A DNA stretch of 64,000 nucleotides from Treponema succinifaciens DSM 2489. Lineage in GTDB: Bacteria > Spirochaetota > Spirochaetia > Treponematales > Treponemataceae. A program made the translations under genes and the position numbers. Numbering within the stretch: the first letter of the stretch is position 1; each line of letters opens with the position of its first letter. This document shows, piece after piece, positions 8,805 through 16,962 of the stretch. The notes under the pieces are model-generated. The model was not told the DNA's origin. It did not search any database and saw nothing but the letters and a program-made list of their open reading frames with translations. The stretch is from assembly GCF_000195275.1 (NCBI RefSeq), contig NC_015385.1, positions 1,504,501-1,568,500 of the forward strand. Direction: 5' to 3'.

Positions 8805-10809
8805 CAAGGAGCAAGTTAACGTCGTCCATTACAAGCCAAGCTCCGTTAGCACCTGACGTAGCGTCAAATTCAGCTTTTATTAGCGCGCTTACAGTTATTG
8901 ACTCAGTTGAATCGTCAAGTTCAATTACAGGAAGCTCCGCCTTAAAGAATTTTTTCCAAGTATTTGGAATTGTAACATCGCAAGTGAATTCAGTTTTGGT
9001 TCCGTCTTTTTTACGGACAACAGCCTTGAAAACTGTTCCGCTAGGATTTTTTATTCCAGTTCCTTCAAAATATGCAAAGCACTTGTATTTTCCGGCTGAG
9101 AATTCTTTTACAGTCTGGGAAACCGTGAATTCAAAGTCGTCTTTTTCCCATGCTGTAAAGTAGCATACGCCTTCTTTTGCATTCTGATTGTTCTTGTCAA
9201 CCTTTGGAGTTCCTTTTCCAAGCGGATTTTCAACAGTCCAGCCAGTAAGATCACCGCTTTCAAAGCTCCCGTTTACAAGGAAATTGCTTGCAGTAACATT
9301 TACAGTGCATTCAGCATTTCCGCCTTTTTTAAGCTTACCAGGAATTTTGTATTCACCAAAGTCAGGCTTTCCAGTTACGTTTTTTTTGGCAGCTGCGTCC
9401 CATTCAACAGGCTCATCCTTTACAGAGCCGTCATTGTAAACAACTTTTACGGTTTTTGGCAATTCTTCCTGTTTTCCGTAGGCGAATTCAACATGCGGAT
9501 TTTCTACGCGGATTACATTCAGCTTGCCTTTTGAACCTGTGCGCGCATATTTGAACACATTAATTGAATCAAGGCATTTTCCGTCAAAATCAAAGAAAGC
9601 CTGATTATCCCAAGTTCCGCCGTTTCTTGCAGATCGAACTTCCTTGTCGTATTCAGCAGCATAAGAAGAAGCCCAGCCACAGCCGTATTTTTCCCATGCT
9701 TTGAAATTTTCTTCAAGAACAGACTGGGCATTCGGAGCTTCAGGCTTATAATGGCGGACAGGAATCCATGCCGGCTCCCAATAGAACACGCCAACGCCTT
9801 TTTTTACAGAAGCAACTGCCGCAATTACGTCCCGAACCGCAACAGCCTGACCTTCAACAGAGAACGGATAGTCAAATTCCTGCTCAGAAGACATTCCGGA
9901 CACAACGTTTCCGAATCCATCGCCATCATCATTTGTAAACGGATATGAAGTTTCCGCGACCATGACTTTTTTATTGTAAATATTTGAAAGTTTTTTCAGA
10001 GTGACAGAAAGTTTTCCAGCTTCTCCGTGCCAGAAAGGATAATATGAAGTCGCAAAAATATCGTAGTCAACATTGAATTTTTCAAGCAGCCCCGCCCTTT
10101 TTTCCAAATATCCTTCAGAAAGCGGATCTGTGTAATGAACCACAATCTGAATGTTTTTGTCGAAATTTCTTACAGCCTTACAGCCTTCTCCTACCAAGCC
10201 CAAAACTTTGTCATCGTACATCTCGCCGCACATTCCATTGTTGATTTCGTTTCCAACCTGAACCATTGTAACTTTTACGCCGGCAGATTTAAGTTTTTCC
10301 AAACTTTCAGTTGTATATTTTGACAATGCGGCTTCTTTTTCATCAAATGTCATGTTTTTCCAGGCTTTTGGAACTGACTGTTTGTTCGGATCAGCCCAGA
10401 AATCCGAGTAATGGAAATCAATCAAAACACCAAGACCTGCATCAGTGGCTCTTTTTCCGATTTTCACAGCAGTTTCAATATCGTTGTTTCCGCCGCCGTA
10501 GCCGTTTCCGTTAGCATCAAAAGGATTATTCCATACACGGATTCTAACGCAATTCGCGCCGCCCATTTTTAGAAGCTCAAGCAAATCAGCCTTTTTTCCG
10601 TTCGCATCATAAAAAGCACCTCCGGCATTTTCCACGGAAATCATGGACGAAACATCAACTCCCATAATAAAATCATCAGCAATATTTTCAACAGGAAGAA
10701 CTGTTATATTTGCCGAACCTGTTTTTTTTGTAGAAATTCCACAGGCCGCAAGCGAAAGAACTGAAGCACAAGCAACTGCCGCTCCAAGGCGTTTTCTAAA
10801 AACCTTCAT
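8797..10809 (-). CDS. Arabinogalactan endo-beta-1,4-galactanase lipoprotein (GH53) with C-terminal galactan-binding-like module
   Basis: GH53 enzymes cut internal beta-1,4 bonds of type I galactan in pectin. The 670-residue protein is a lipoprotein (lipobox LAAC, Cys23). The GH53 domain spans about 45-425, with acid/base Glu188 in VQVGNEINNG and nucleophile Glu286 in MVAETSYPF. The DFHYSDFWADP signature is near 131. Then comes an Ig-like domain (about 435-510, VKVVYNDGSVKDEPVEWD). The last 160 residues (NGSFESGDLTGW...WLVMDDVNL) form a jelly-roll module homologous to the free protein at 56941; CBM61, known from other GH53 enzymes, is the best guess. A promoter with an operator-like site lies upstream. 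Surface anchoring for galactan capture is inferred. Confidence 0.92.
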   Translation of the reverse strand: MKVFRKRLGAAVACASVLSLAACGISTKKTGSANITVLPVENIADDFIMGVDVSSMISVENAGGAFYDANGKKADLLELLKMGGANCVRIRVWNNPFDANGNGYGGGNNDIETAVKIGKRATDAGLGVLIDFHYSDFWADPNKQSVPKAWKNMTFDEKEAALSKYTTESLEKLKSAGVKVTMVQVGNEINNGMCGEMYDDKVLGLVGEGCKAVRNFDKNIQIVVHYTDPLSEGYLEKRAGLLEKFNVDYDIFATSYYPFWHGEAGKLSVTLKKLSNIYNKKVMVAETSYPFTNDDGDGFGNVVSGMSSEQEFDYPFSVEGQAVAVRDVIAAVASVKKGVGVFYWEPAWIPVRHYKPEAPNAQSVLEENFKAWEKYGCGWASSYAAEYDKEVRSARNGGTWDNQAFFDFDGKCLDSINVFKYARTGSKGKLNVIRVENPHVEFAYGKQEELPKTVKVVYNDGSVKDEPVEWDAAAKKNVTGKPDFGEYKIPGKLKKGGNAECTVNVTASNFLVNGSFESGDLTGWTVENPLGKGTPKVDKNNQNAKEGVCYFTAWEKDDFEFTVSQTVKEFSAGKYKCFAYFEGTGIKNPSGTVFKAVVRKKDGTKTEFTCDVTIPNTWKKFFKAELPVIELDDSTESITVSALIKAEFDATSGANGAWLVMDDVNLLLVE

Positions 10810-10836
10810 AAAACCTCCAATTTTTTATACAAGTTA

Positions 10837-10850
10837 TCAACACGAGTTGA
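10837..10850. promoter_or_regulatory. Operator-like site upstream of the GH53 lipoprotein gene
   Basis: TCAACACGAGTTGA is a 14-bp palindrome with one mismatch and a central CG, the form used by LacI-family regulators. It lies directly downstream of the -10 box. A close relative, TCAACACGTGTAAA, sits at the same relative place upstream of the second galactan locus (56843-56856). Confidence 0.45.
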
Positions 10851-10854
10851 CTTT

Positions 10855-10883
10855 ATTATATATCACCTTTTTTCAGAAAGCAA
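10855..10883 (-). promoter_or_regulatory. Promoter of the GH53 lipoprotein gene
   Basis: On the minus strand TTGCTT (10878-10883) is followed after 17 bases by a perfect TATAAT (10855-10860). The gene start is 45 bases further on, with TTGGAGG before the ATG. Confidence 0.6.
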
Positions 10884-10902
10884 ACATTTTCTTTTATTTA
10901 AA

Positions 10903-10941
10903 ACAAAAAAAAAGCGGAAAATCCACAAATGGGACTTCCGC
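10903..10941 (-). terminator. Terminator of the SPOR-protein operon
   Basis: GCGGAA (10914) pairs with TTCCGC (ending 10941), with further pairing inside. On the minus strand it is followed by a run of nine T. It lies 24 bases after the stop of the SPOR-domain gene. Confidence 0.75.
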
Positions 10942-10964
10942 CTTTATTTTACTTGAAAAGCAAA

Positions 10965-12527
10965 TTATCTTTTTCTTACAAATGCGTCCTTGAATCCTGC
11001 ATTCTTGAACTTTGCAAGAACCGCACCGTATTCGTCCACAGAAAGAGGTCCGACAAGAACACGGTAATTTTTTCCAGCAGGAATGAGCGAAACAGGATAT
11101 TTTGAATACTTAACAAGAATATTCTCAATATTCTTAATGTTTCCCATTGTTGCAATCTGAATATAGTAGCAGTTGCTTGCAAGGGCGCTTTCAGAAGAAA
11201 CCACATAATCCTGAATACTTACAGGATATTCAGTCTGCAAAGGTTCTGGCTCACTCTTTTTTTCCTCTGTAACAGATTCAACTGGAACAATTTCAATTGG
11301 CTCGTTTTCTATAGAAGCATCTACAGGAGACTCAGGAGATTCCGGCTCGGAAGGAACAAGAACAATCGGAGCATAATCACTGCTTTCGCTTTCTCCGCTA
11401 GACTGAGCTTCCGGCTCTGCATTTGGTTCTGCAACAACTTCCTCTGGCTCTGAAACTTCTTCCATCTGATTTTCTTCCGCAGCGGAATCCTCTTCAATCG
11501 GAGATGGCTCTTCTACAGTTACAGCTTCCTCTTCGGTTTCATCTTCGGTAGGAGTTTCCGGCTCTTCTTCCTGCGGCTCTTCCACAATAACAAGCTCCGC
11601 ATTTTCTTCTTCCGGTAAATCTTCCGTTTCTTCTTCGATTGGATCCGGCTCTTCAACTGTTACAGCTTCCACTTCGCTTTCTTCCGCTGGGGACGGCTGT
11701 TCAACAGCTTCTTTTGATTCAAGTAATCCGTCTTCTACGCTTTCATAGTCCTCGTAAGGCTCTTCTGGAACTTCGCATTCTTCTGTTGGAGCAGGAGCTT
11801 CAACAATTACAGGCTCTGTTTCTTCTTCAACGGAAGGCTCGTCATCAGCAGAAACTTCTTCTTCAACTGGCTCAGCAGAAAGCTTTTCCTCATCTGAAAA
11901 ATCAGTTTCATCTTCGGAATCGATTTCATCCACCGGAGTTTCAGCCTCATCTTCTACAGCCGCAACCTCCGCATCTTCTTCCTCGGCGTTGTCTTCCGTG
12001 TCCGCAATCAAAGGAACTCCGGCAACCGCAACAGGAGCAGCAGGTTCCACGGAAACAGCAGCATTTTCAGCAGGCTGACTAGCGGCTTCTGGCCCGGCTT
12101 GAACAGCAGGCTCGGCTGAAACATCTGATACTGGCTCTTCTTTTGCAGCTGGCAAAGTTTTTTCATCAAGAACCGCGTTTCCTGAAACTGTCTCGTCAAA
12201 ATATCCTGAGCGCGGGGCAAGCTTTACCTTTACGCCTGAGTTCCGCTCTATTCCAAGGCTCTTTGCGGATTCTTCCGAAATGAGAATGGCAATTCCGCCC
12301 GAAGCGTCCAAAGTGCCAAGGTTCAAAATCTGCAAAGTGATTCCAGTGTTCGGATTTGTAATTGAAACACTGTCTCCCGGAAGATAACCGGCAGCCTTTC
12401 CGAAATATCCGGCCGGAAGCTCATCCTTGCCGGCAACCTCAATAACGCCTTCAACCGACGCGCTTGAGTCGGCAAAAATAAAAACGGAAATCAACAAAAA
12501 TAAAATTCCAGATAAAAACTTTTTCAT
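10965..12527 (-). CDS. Envelope SPOR-domain protein with long acidic repeat region
   Basis: The 520-residue protein has a signal peptide (residues 1-20, ending IFADSSA), an N-terminal beta domain (about 24-120, GDSVSITNPNTGITLQI), a very acidic E/P/V-rich linker (about 125-430), and a C-terminal SPOR domain (about 445-520, CYYIQIATMGN...YRVLVGPLSVDEYGAVLAKFKNAGF). SPOR domains bind denuded glycan at division septa. The linker contains diverged repeats of the theme VTVEEPxPIEEE. The likely role is a periplasmic protein spanning to peptidoglycan during growth or division. It is transcribed after a small secreted protein gene seven bases upstream. The N-terminal fold could be a double-psi barrel, which I cannot prove. 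Confidence 0.75.
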   Translation of the reverse strand: MKKFLSGILFLLISVFIFADSSASVEGVIEVAGKDELPAGYFGKAAGYLPGDSVSITNPNTGITLQILNLGTLDASGGIAILISEESAKSLGIERNSGVKVKLAPRSGYFDETVSGNAVLDEKTLPAAKEEPVSDVSAEPAVQAGPEAASQPAENAAVSVEPAAPVAVAGVPLIADTEDNAEEEDAEVAAVEDEAETPVDEIDSEDETDFSDEEKLSAEPVEEEVSADDEPSVEEETEPVIVEAPAPTEECEVPEEPYEDYESVEDGLLESKEAVEQPSPAEESEVEAVTVEEPDPIEEETEDLPEEENAELVIVEEPQEEEPETPTEDETEEEAVTVEEPSPIEEDSAAEENQMEEVSEPEEVVAEPNAEPEAQSSGESESSDYAPIVLVPSEPESPESPVDASIENEPIEIVPVESVTEEKKSEPEPLQTEYPVSIQDYVVSSESALASNCYYIQIATMGNIKNIENILVKYSKYPVSLIPAGKNYRVLVGPLSVDEYGAVLAKFKNAGFKDAFVRKR

Positions 12528-12534
12528 ACGTCCC

Positions 12535-13038
12535 CTACCTACGGATGATTTTATATATATCGTCTGCTATTCCAAAAGCAAAATCGGAAAGTCCCTTGCG
12601 CTTGTCCTCGAACTGGCTTGAAGCAGGAGGAATTTTTTTTCCGCTGCCAAGAACCGCTCCCGAGCCGACATTCAGAACTTTATATGAAAGGCTTGAAAGA
12701 TTCGCAAGAAGATCTGCGTCGGGATTTGTTGAATTTGAAGAGCTGAAATCTGCTGTAAGCTCCACAAAATAATCAACGCCGCCTTCCCAAGCCTCCTGTC
12801 TGGATTTTTCAAAAAAAGAAGCGTCATTTTCCACACTGTCAGAAGCAATGGCCGGTGAATTTGAAATTATGATTCCCTTTCCAAAGAAAAAGTCGAACAA
12901 GCCTTCCTCAATAACGTAGGAAGAGCTTCTAATTTCCGAATCCCCGTGCTGGACAATCTGAAAAGCGACAGAAACTGCATTGGCACAGAAAACCGCGCAG
13001 CCCACGATGAACAGCAGAGCCAGCCTCTTGAATCTCAT
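12535..13038 (-). CDS. Secreted protein of unknown function, partner of SPOR-domain gene
   Basis: I do not recognise a family. The product is 167 residues with a signal peptide (about 1-22, ending CANA). The mature part starts AFQIVQHGDSEIRSSSYVIEEGLFDFFF. The middle contains WEGGVDYFVELTADF followed by SSNSTNPDADLLANLSSLSYKVLNVGSG, a pattern of alternating strands, and the tail is basic (DDIYKIIRR). It precedes the SPOR gene by seven bases, so the two are almost certainly an operon and may share an envelope job. Confidence 0.6.
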   Translation of the reverse strand: MRFKRLALLFIVGCAVFCANAVSVAFQIVQHGDSEIRSSSYVIEEGLFDFFFGKGIIISNSPAIASDSVENDASFFEKSRQEAWEGGVDYFVELTADFSSSNSTNPDADLLANLSSLSYKVLNVGSGAVLGSGKKIPPASSQFEDKRKGLSDFAFGIADDIYKIIRR

Positions 13039-13291
13039 AGGAAAACCTCTTTTTTCTAACTAAAAAGCGCAAACGGCACTCTCAATTATTCATCGGCTTT
13101 TTTAGGCCTGAGTTTAGGTATTTTTAAGGCTGAAAAGATTTTGCAGGCAAGAATGAAAGGAAAAACAAAAGATGATTTTATGCAGAAAAAAAGAATTTTA
13201 TGCAAGAAAATGAATAAAAACTCTGGAATATTTCAATTTCCAGAAAGCAACTGTCATTGCCTGGGGAACATCCGGCAATCTCTTGGAAAAA
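13039..13291. other. 253-base gap without a recognised gene
   Basis: I find no gene, strong terminator or repeat. The stretch is A/T-rich near 13140-13205, with two ATTTTATGCA-like copies (13176 and 13196). Confidence 0.4.
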
Positions 13292-14620
13292 CTAGCTTTC
13301 AAGACGCTTTTTGCAGATAAAGTAGGCAGGAATAAGAAAACTGTCTGCAAGAATCCAGGCGGCAGGAGAAGCAAAGCAGGCGGCGGTATAGCCGAACACA
13401 GGCACAAAAACAAGCCCGAACACACCACGCCCGACAAGTTCAAAAAGCCCTGCAAAGACCGCAAGCTGGCTGAATCCCATTCCCTGAATCATAAAGCGCA
13501 CAATATTCACCAGGGCAAGCGGAAAGTAAAACGAGCTGTTAACCACAAGGAATTTGTAGATATTGCCAAGGATTTCCTCATTGCCTGAATCAATGAACAG
13601 AAGCCCCAAATTCCGCCCGAAAACAAGCATAATTACAAATGCAAGAAACGCATAGGCAAGCCCAAGGAACGAGCAGCTGAATATACCGGGATTAAGACGA
13701 GAAAACTTGTGCGCACCGGTGTTCTGCCCGCCATAAGTCGCCATAGTTGTTCCCATGGCATCGAACGGACAGCAGAAGAACATCGTAATCTTGCTTGCCG
13801 CAGCTACAGAAGCAACCGCCACAGAGCCAAGGCTGTTTACGGCAGTCTGAAGAACAACGCTTCCAATCGCGGTAATAGAATACTGCAATCCCATAGGAAG
13901 CCCCATGGAAAGCAGAACTTGCACATGATGGCTGTTTATCTTCCAGTCTTCCTTGGAAAGATGAAGAATCGGATAGTTTTTTAGAATATAAAACAGGCAG
14001 GCAACACTTGAGACCGCCTGGGAAATAACAGTCGCAAGGGCAGCTCCTTCCACTCCGGAATTCAGCGCGAGGATAAAAAACAAGTCCAGGGCAATATTCA
14101 GTACGGAAGAAACAACAAGAAAAATAAGAGGAGTCTTGCTGTCTCCAAGGGAGCGGATTACAGCGGCAAGCAGATTGTAAGCAAGTGAAGCAGGAATTCC
14201 GGCAAGAATTATAACAAGATAGCCGTAAGAGCCGTTAAAGATGTCTGATGGGGTTTTCATAAGGACAAGAAGAGGCTTGCAGAAAACAACCGTAACAGTC
14301 GTAACAAGAACAGCAATTACAGCGGTCAGCTTAACTCCGCCAGCGATAAACTTGCGCATGGAATCATAGTCCTTTGCCCCGAATTTCTGCGAAACCGGAA
14401 TAGCAAAGCCGTTGCAGATTCCCATGCAGCCTCCGATAATCAGAAAGCAGACCGCTCCCGTAGAGCCAACCGAAGCCAGCGCGGAAACTCCAAGGAATTT
14501 GCCCACAATCACCGTGTCCGCAAGATTGTAGAACTGCTGGAACAAATATCCAAAGAAAACTGGAACCGAAAATCCTAAAATCAGCCGCATAGGGCTTCCT
14601 GTTGTCAAATCCTTTGTCAT
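13292..14620 (-). CDS. MATE family efflux transporter
   Basis: The 442-residue protein has about twelve hydrophobic segments in two similar halves. It starts MTKDLTTGSPMRLILGFSVPVFFGYLFQQFYNLADT, the typical opening of bacterial MATE/DinF-type exporters. Members export cationic drugs, metabolites or cell-wall lipids using a sodium or proton gradient. There is no neighbour that specifies the substrate: the genes upstream are decayed remnants of what may have been a polysaccharide locus, so a link to a flippase role is only speculative. Confidence 0.87.
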   Translation of the reverse strand: MTKDLTTGSPMRLILGFSVPVFFGYLFQQFYNLADTVIVGKFLGVSALASVGSTGAVCFLIIGGCMGICNGFAIPVSQKFGAKDYDSMRKFIAGGVKLTAVIAVLVTTVTVVFCKPLLVLMKTPSDIFNGSYGYLVIILAGIPASLAYNLLAAVIRSLGDSKTPLIFLVVSSVLNIALDLFFILALNSGVEGAALATVISQAVSSVACLFYILKNYPILHLSKEDWKINSHHVQVLLSMGLPMGLQYSITAIGSVVLQTAVNSLGSVAVASVAAASKITMFFCCPFDAMGTTMATYGGQNTGAHKFSRLNPGIFSCSFLGLAYAFLAFVIMLVFGRNLGLLFIDSGNEEILGNIYKFLVVNSSFYFPLALVNIVRFMIQGMGFSQLAVFAGLFELVGRGVFGLVFVPVFGYTAACFASPAAWILADSFLIPAYFICKKRLES

Positions 14621-14692
14621 TTGAAATAGATATATGAATTTTCAAAACTTTTGTCAAATGAAAAATGCATCATTCTGTGCAACTTGTTGAGC

Positions 14693-14725
14693 AAAAAAGC
14701 CCCAGGCAGGACAATACCTAGGGCT
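14693..14725 (-). terminator. Terminator of the decayed operon
   Basis: On the minus strand AGCCCTAGG pairs with CCTGGGGCT and is followed at once by six T. It lies about 80 bases downstream of the epimerase remnant, matching the end of a former operon. Confidence 0.7.
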
Positions 14726-14803
14726 GAATAAAAAATATTATAAATTATTTATACTGAAAAAAGTAAAAATTAAGACATTTTTAATGAGTTATCAACACAA
14801 ACA

Positions 14804-14975
14804 CTACTCGCAGCTGAACGTATGCCCCTGCACTTTCTTAACAAACTCGTAGTCGATTGTGCGACGCAAGCCTTCCTAAAGCTCAACAGGAGCAACAAAG
14901 CCTGTCTCTGGAACTTTTGACGACTTGAAGTAAGTATTCGTGCAAACAAGTTTGCTTACAGAACTTTTTTACGCG
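14804..14975 (-). pseudogene. C-terminal remnant of an NAD-dependent sugar epimerase/dehydratase
   Basis: On the minus strand a frame reads VSKLVCTNTYFKSSKVPETG, then FVAPVEL, a TAG stop at 14876-14878, and EGLRRTIDYEFVKKVQGHTF before the natural stop at 14804. The P-x-x-L-x-EGLRRTIxYEF ending is characteristic of extended short-chain epimerases and UDP-sugar decarboxylases. Upstream of about 14975 the frame is closed by stops, so only about 55 residues of a roughly 310-residue protein remain. Such genes usually belong to O-antigen or capsule clusters, which fits the NusG-like pseudogene upstream. Identification rests on the terminal motif alone. Confidence 0.5.
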
Positions 14976-15248
14976 GATTGAGTTGAAAATTTCTACTTCA
15001 AAAATTTCAGAAATCCTCTTACAGCATAATGCATAAAATATTCTATAGATTTTCTAAATGGCAATTTTTGTTCTTTTCATAATATATTCCAATGCCACTG
15101 CATTGTTTTTAATTTGTTTGCAGAAACTGATTTTTTTTGAATTCTATAAAATGCCTCGTATGTATTTGTATTTATAGCATAACAGCCTTGAACCAAGATC
15201 CGCTTCTAAAAAAGGCTGTCTTTAACTATGCAGAACAAGCTTCTGCGT

Positions 15249-15773
15249 TTATTTTGCAGGCTGCTTCTGAACTTCTTCGTAGCAAAGTCCCACAACACGC
15301 ACGCCGTTCATAAAATCAATCTGTATATTCAAACGTTTGTTGCGTCGGTTCACGGCTATCACATTTCCGGAAAAATCTTTGAACGGCCCGTCCGTTATAA
15401 TAACCCTGTCTCCCGCATCAAACTTAACAGGAACAATTCCCACAGTGCTTCCAAACCTCAGTATAGAGCTCACAATCTCCAAGTCGCCCTTTACAAGAGG
15501 ACTGACAGAACTATTTGAGGGTAAAAAACGTAAAAAATATTTTTCCCCAGAAAGAACATAAAGCTTTGATGCTTCACATTCTTCCGTTTCAAGAAAAACA
15601 TATCCGGAAAAAAAGCATCAAAATATTCTTTCCCGTTTTTAAGCCTCATCTGCTTGCGCAGAATATGGATAAATCCTTGAAAAGCGCAATTATTTCCATA
15701 TAACCAGCGGAAGAACGTTTTCCTTGAATTTTTCCTCCAGTCCGGTCTTTACCGATATGCAATAAAGGCTCAT
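15249..15773 (-). pseudogene. NusG-like (specialised antiterminator, UpxY/LoaP type) gene with two frameshifts
   Basis: The parts add up to a protein of about 170 residues. Frame one gives MSLYCISVKTGLEEKFKEN, the NusG N-terminal domain opening. After a shift near 15690 a second frame gives FIHILRKQMRLKNGKEYFDAFFP. After another shift in a T run near 15625 the third frame gives GYVFLETEECEASK and then the KOW domain (FDAGDRVIITDGPFKDFSG, residues near the end). Paralogues of NusG of this type control long polysaccharide or secondary-metabolite operons. The start codon overlaps the stop of the caspase-like frame upstream (ATGA). It is not functional as written, unless both shifts are sequence errors. 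Confidence 0.75.
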
Positions 15774-16442
15774 GACACAGAAAATTCCTCATAAGCATTC
15801 TGTCTTGCAAGTTCACATTCAAATCTTGTGTTTCTGTCTGCCGCAAAAACATCAAACAGCTCCTCTTCTTTTTTTAATGATTTGATAAAAGAAGCCGTGT
15901 AAAAGCCACTCCCATCTTCCAAAAGCAAAGGTTTCTTACCAGTCTTGCGTCCACAGAAGAAAGCAGTGCCGTTTGTTTTTTCAAGCACATCTTCACATAA
16001 AAATCTGCCGGCCGCAATGTTACGCAAAGCATCATTTTCAACATCTGAATCCTGCACAAAAAATTCTTCCTGCACAGTATCTTTGTAATCCTCCAAAACC
16101 AAGCTTCCACAAGAATCAAAAAAAAACTGCCGTATGAAGTGCGTTTTCTTCTATATATTGCAGTTTTATTTCATCCCCGCAAAAGATGAAACCGTTTTCA
16201 GTACGGACATCATCTTTGTTTCCGCAGAAATAAAAAACAAGGCTCCTCAGCTTAACGTCTGAAACACGGCGCAAAAGGAATTTCAAGGAATCCAGGTCAA
16301 CTCCTTCTGGAATAATCATGATTTCCGATTCCGTCCAAGAGCCTCCTTTCAGGCTCAAGAGAAACCTATAGAAATCAGCGAGCGATTTTTGAATGTATCC
16401 CGATTTTTCTGAAACTCCAACAATAACGGCACAGCGCGTCAA
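15770..16442 (-). pseudogene. Caspase-fold (C14-like) protein gene, frameshifted in a T9 tract
   Basis: Two open stretches, 16116-16442 and 15770-16102, join if one T is removed from the T9 run at 16118-16126. The joined 224-residue protein starts MTRCAVIVGVSEKSGYIQKS, a caspase-like first strand. It continues with SLVFYFCGNKDD, where caspase-like peptidases have the catalytic G-H, and then AVFFDSCGSLV, matching the D-x-C catalytic cysteine. The histidine position is Asn, so peptidase activity is doubtful even if the frame were restored. The gene lies in front of, and overlaps, the NusG-like gene. Two other caspase-like genes are at 59.8-63.8 kb. Confidence 0.6.
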
Positions 16443-16506
16443 ATTCCACTTCCTTAAAAACAGCCTGTCTAAGCTCTTTCAAAAATTACGCAGACAAAAA
16501 GCTTAG

Positions 16507-16556
16507 CTACTTATATTCGTAGTTAAAAGACATATTACTACGGATTCAAGTAGTAA
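16507..16556. promoter_or_regulatory. Two inverted repeats between the XRE-like and caspase-like genes
   Basis: TTACTAC (16535) and GTAGTAA (ending 16556) form a perfect 7-bp inverted repeat with an 8-base spacer. CTAC (16507) and GTAG (ending 16522) form a second, less perfect one. They sit between divergent genes, one of which encodes an XRE-type regulator, so they are plausible operators of that regulator. Confidence 0.45.
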
Positions 16557-16577
16557 AATTCCGCTTATAATTGAAAA

Positions 16578-16830
16578 ATGGCATTTTGGGACAATATTGA
16601 AAGCGCAAAACACATCCTACCGCTGGATTGCAAAAAAAATGGAAGTTTCAGAGACAACTGTTTCCAGCATGAGAAAAACAGGGACAGAACCAAGAGCATC
16701 AGACGTATTTAAAATCGCCTCAGCATTAGGAACGACAGTTGAATACCTGTGCAACGGAGAAAGCGACTATTATTAAAGCCGTTACATAAACCTAAAGAAT
16801 GCCATAAAAGAAATTCTTGAGAAGTATTGA
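16578..16830 (+). pseudogene. XRE-family helix-turn-helix regulator, frameshifted
   Basis: From ATG 16578 the frame reads MAFWDNIESAK and then goes wrong in a short A run near 16618. With one added base it continues SYRWIAKKMEVSETTVSSMR, then ASDVFKIASALGTTVEYLCNGESDYY. This is a typical small XRE repressor, with the helix-turn-helix at WIAKKMEVSETTVSSMRK. After the TAA at 16774 the same frame continues for 17 sensible codons (SRYINLKNAIKEILEKY) to TGA at 16828, suggesting a second lesion. It is divergent from the caspase-like gene, with operator-like repeats between them. Confidence 0.7.
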
Positions 16831-16962
16831 TTTTATTCATCAGCAAGCCTAAAAAGCCCCACAACTCTCTCTTACGATAAAAAACTCTTCAAAACCGTGC
16901 ATTTTTTGTATTTTTTCGGCAATAAGTATTTATAGAAATTTTCAACGCAAACAGGAAAAAAA

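Noticed and set aside
11639-12082. 147-residue open frame on the plus strand
   Set aside because: It is antisense to the acidic E/P/V repeat region of the SPOR protein and is rich in Q and L only because the repeat codons read that way in reverse.
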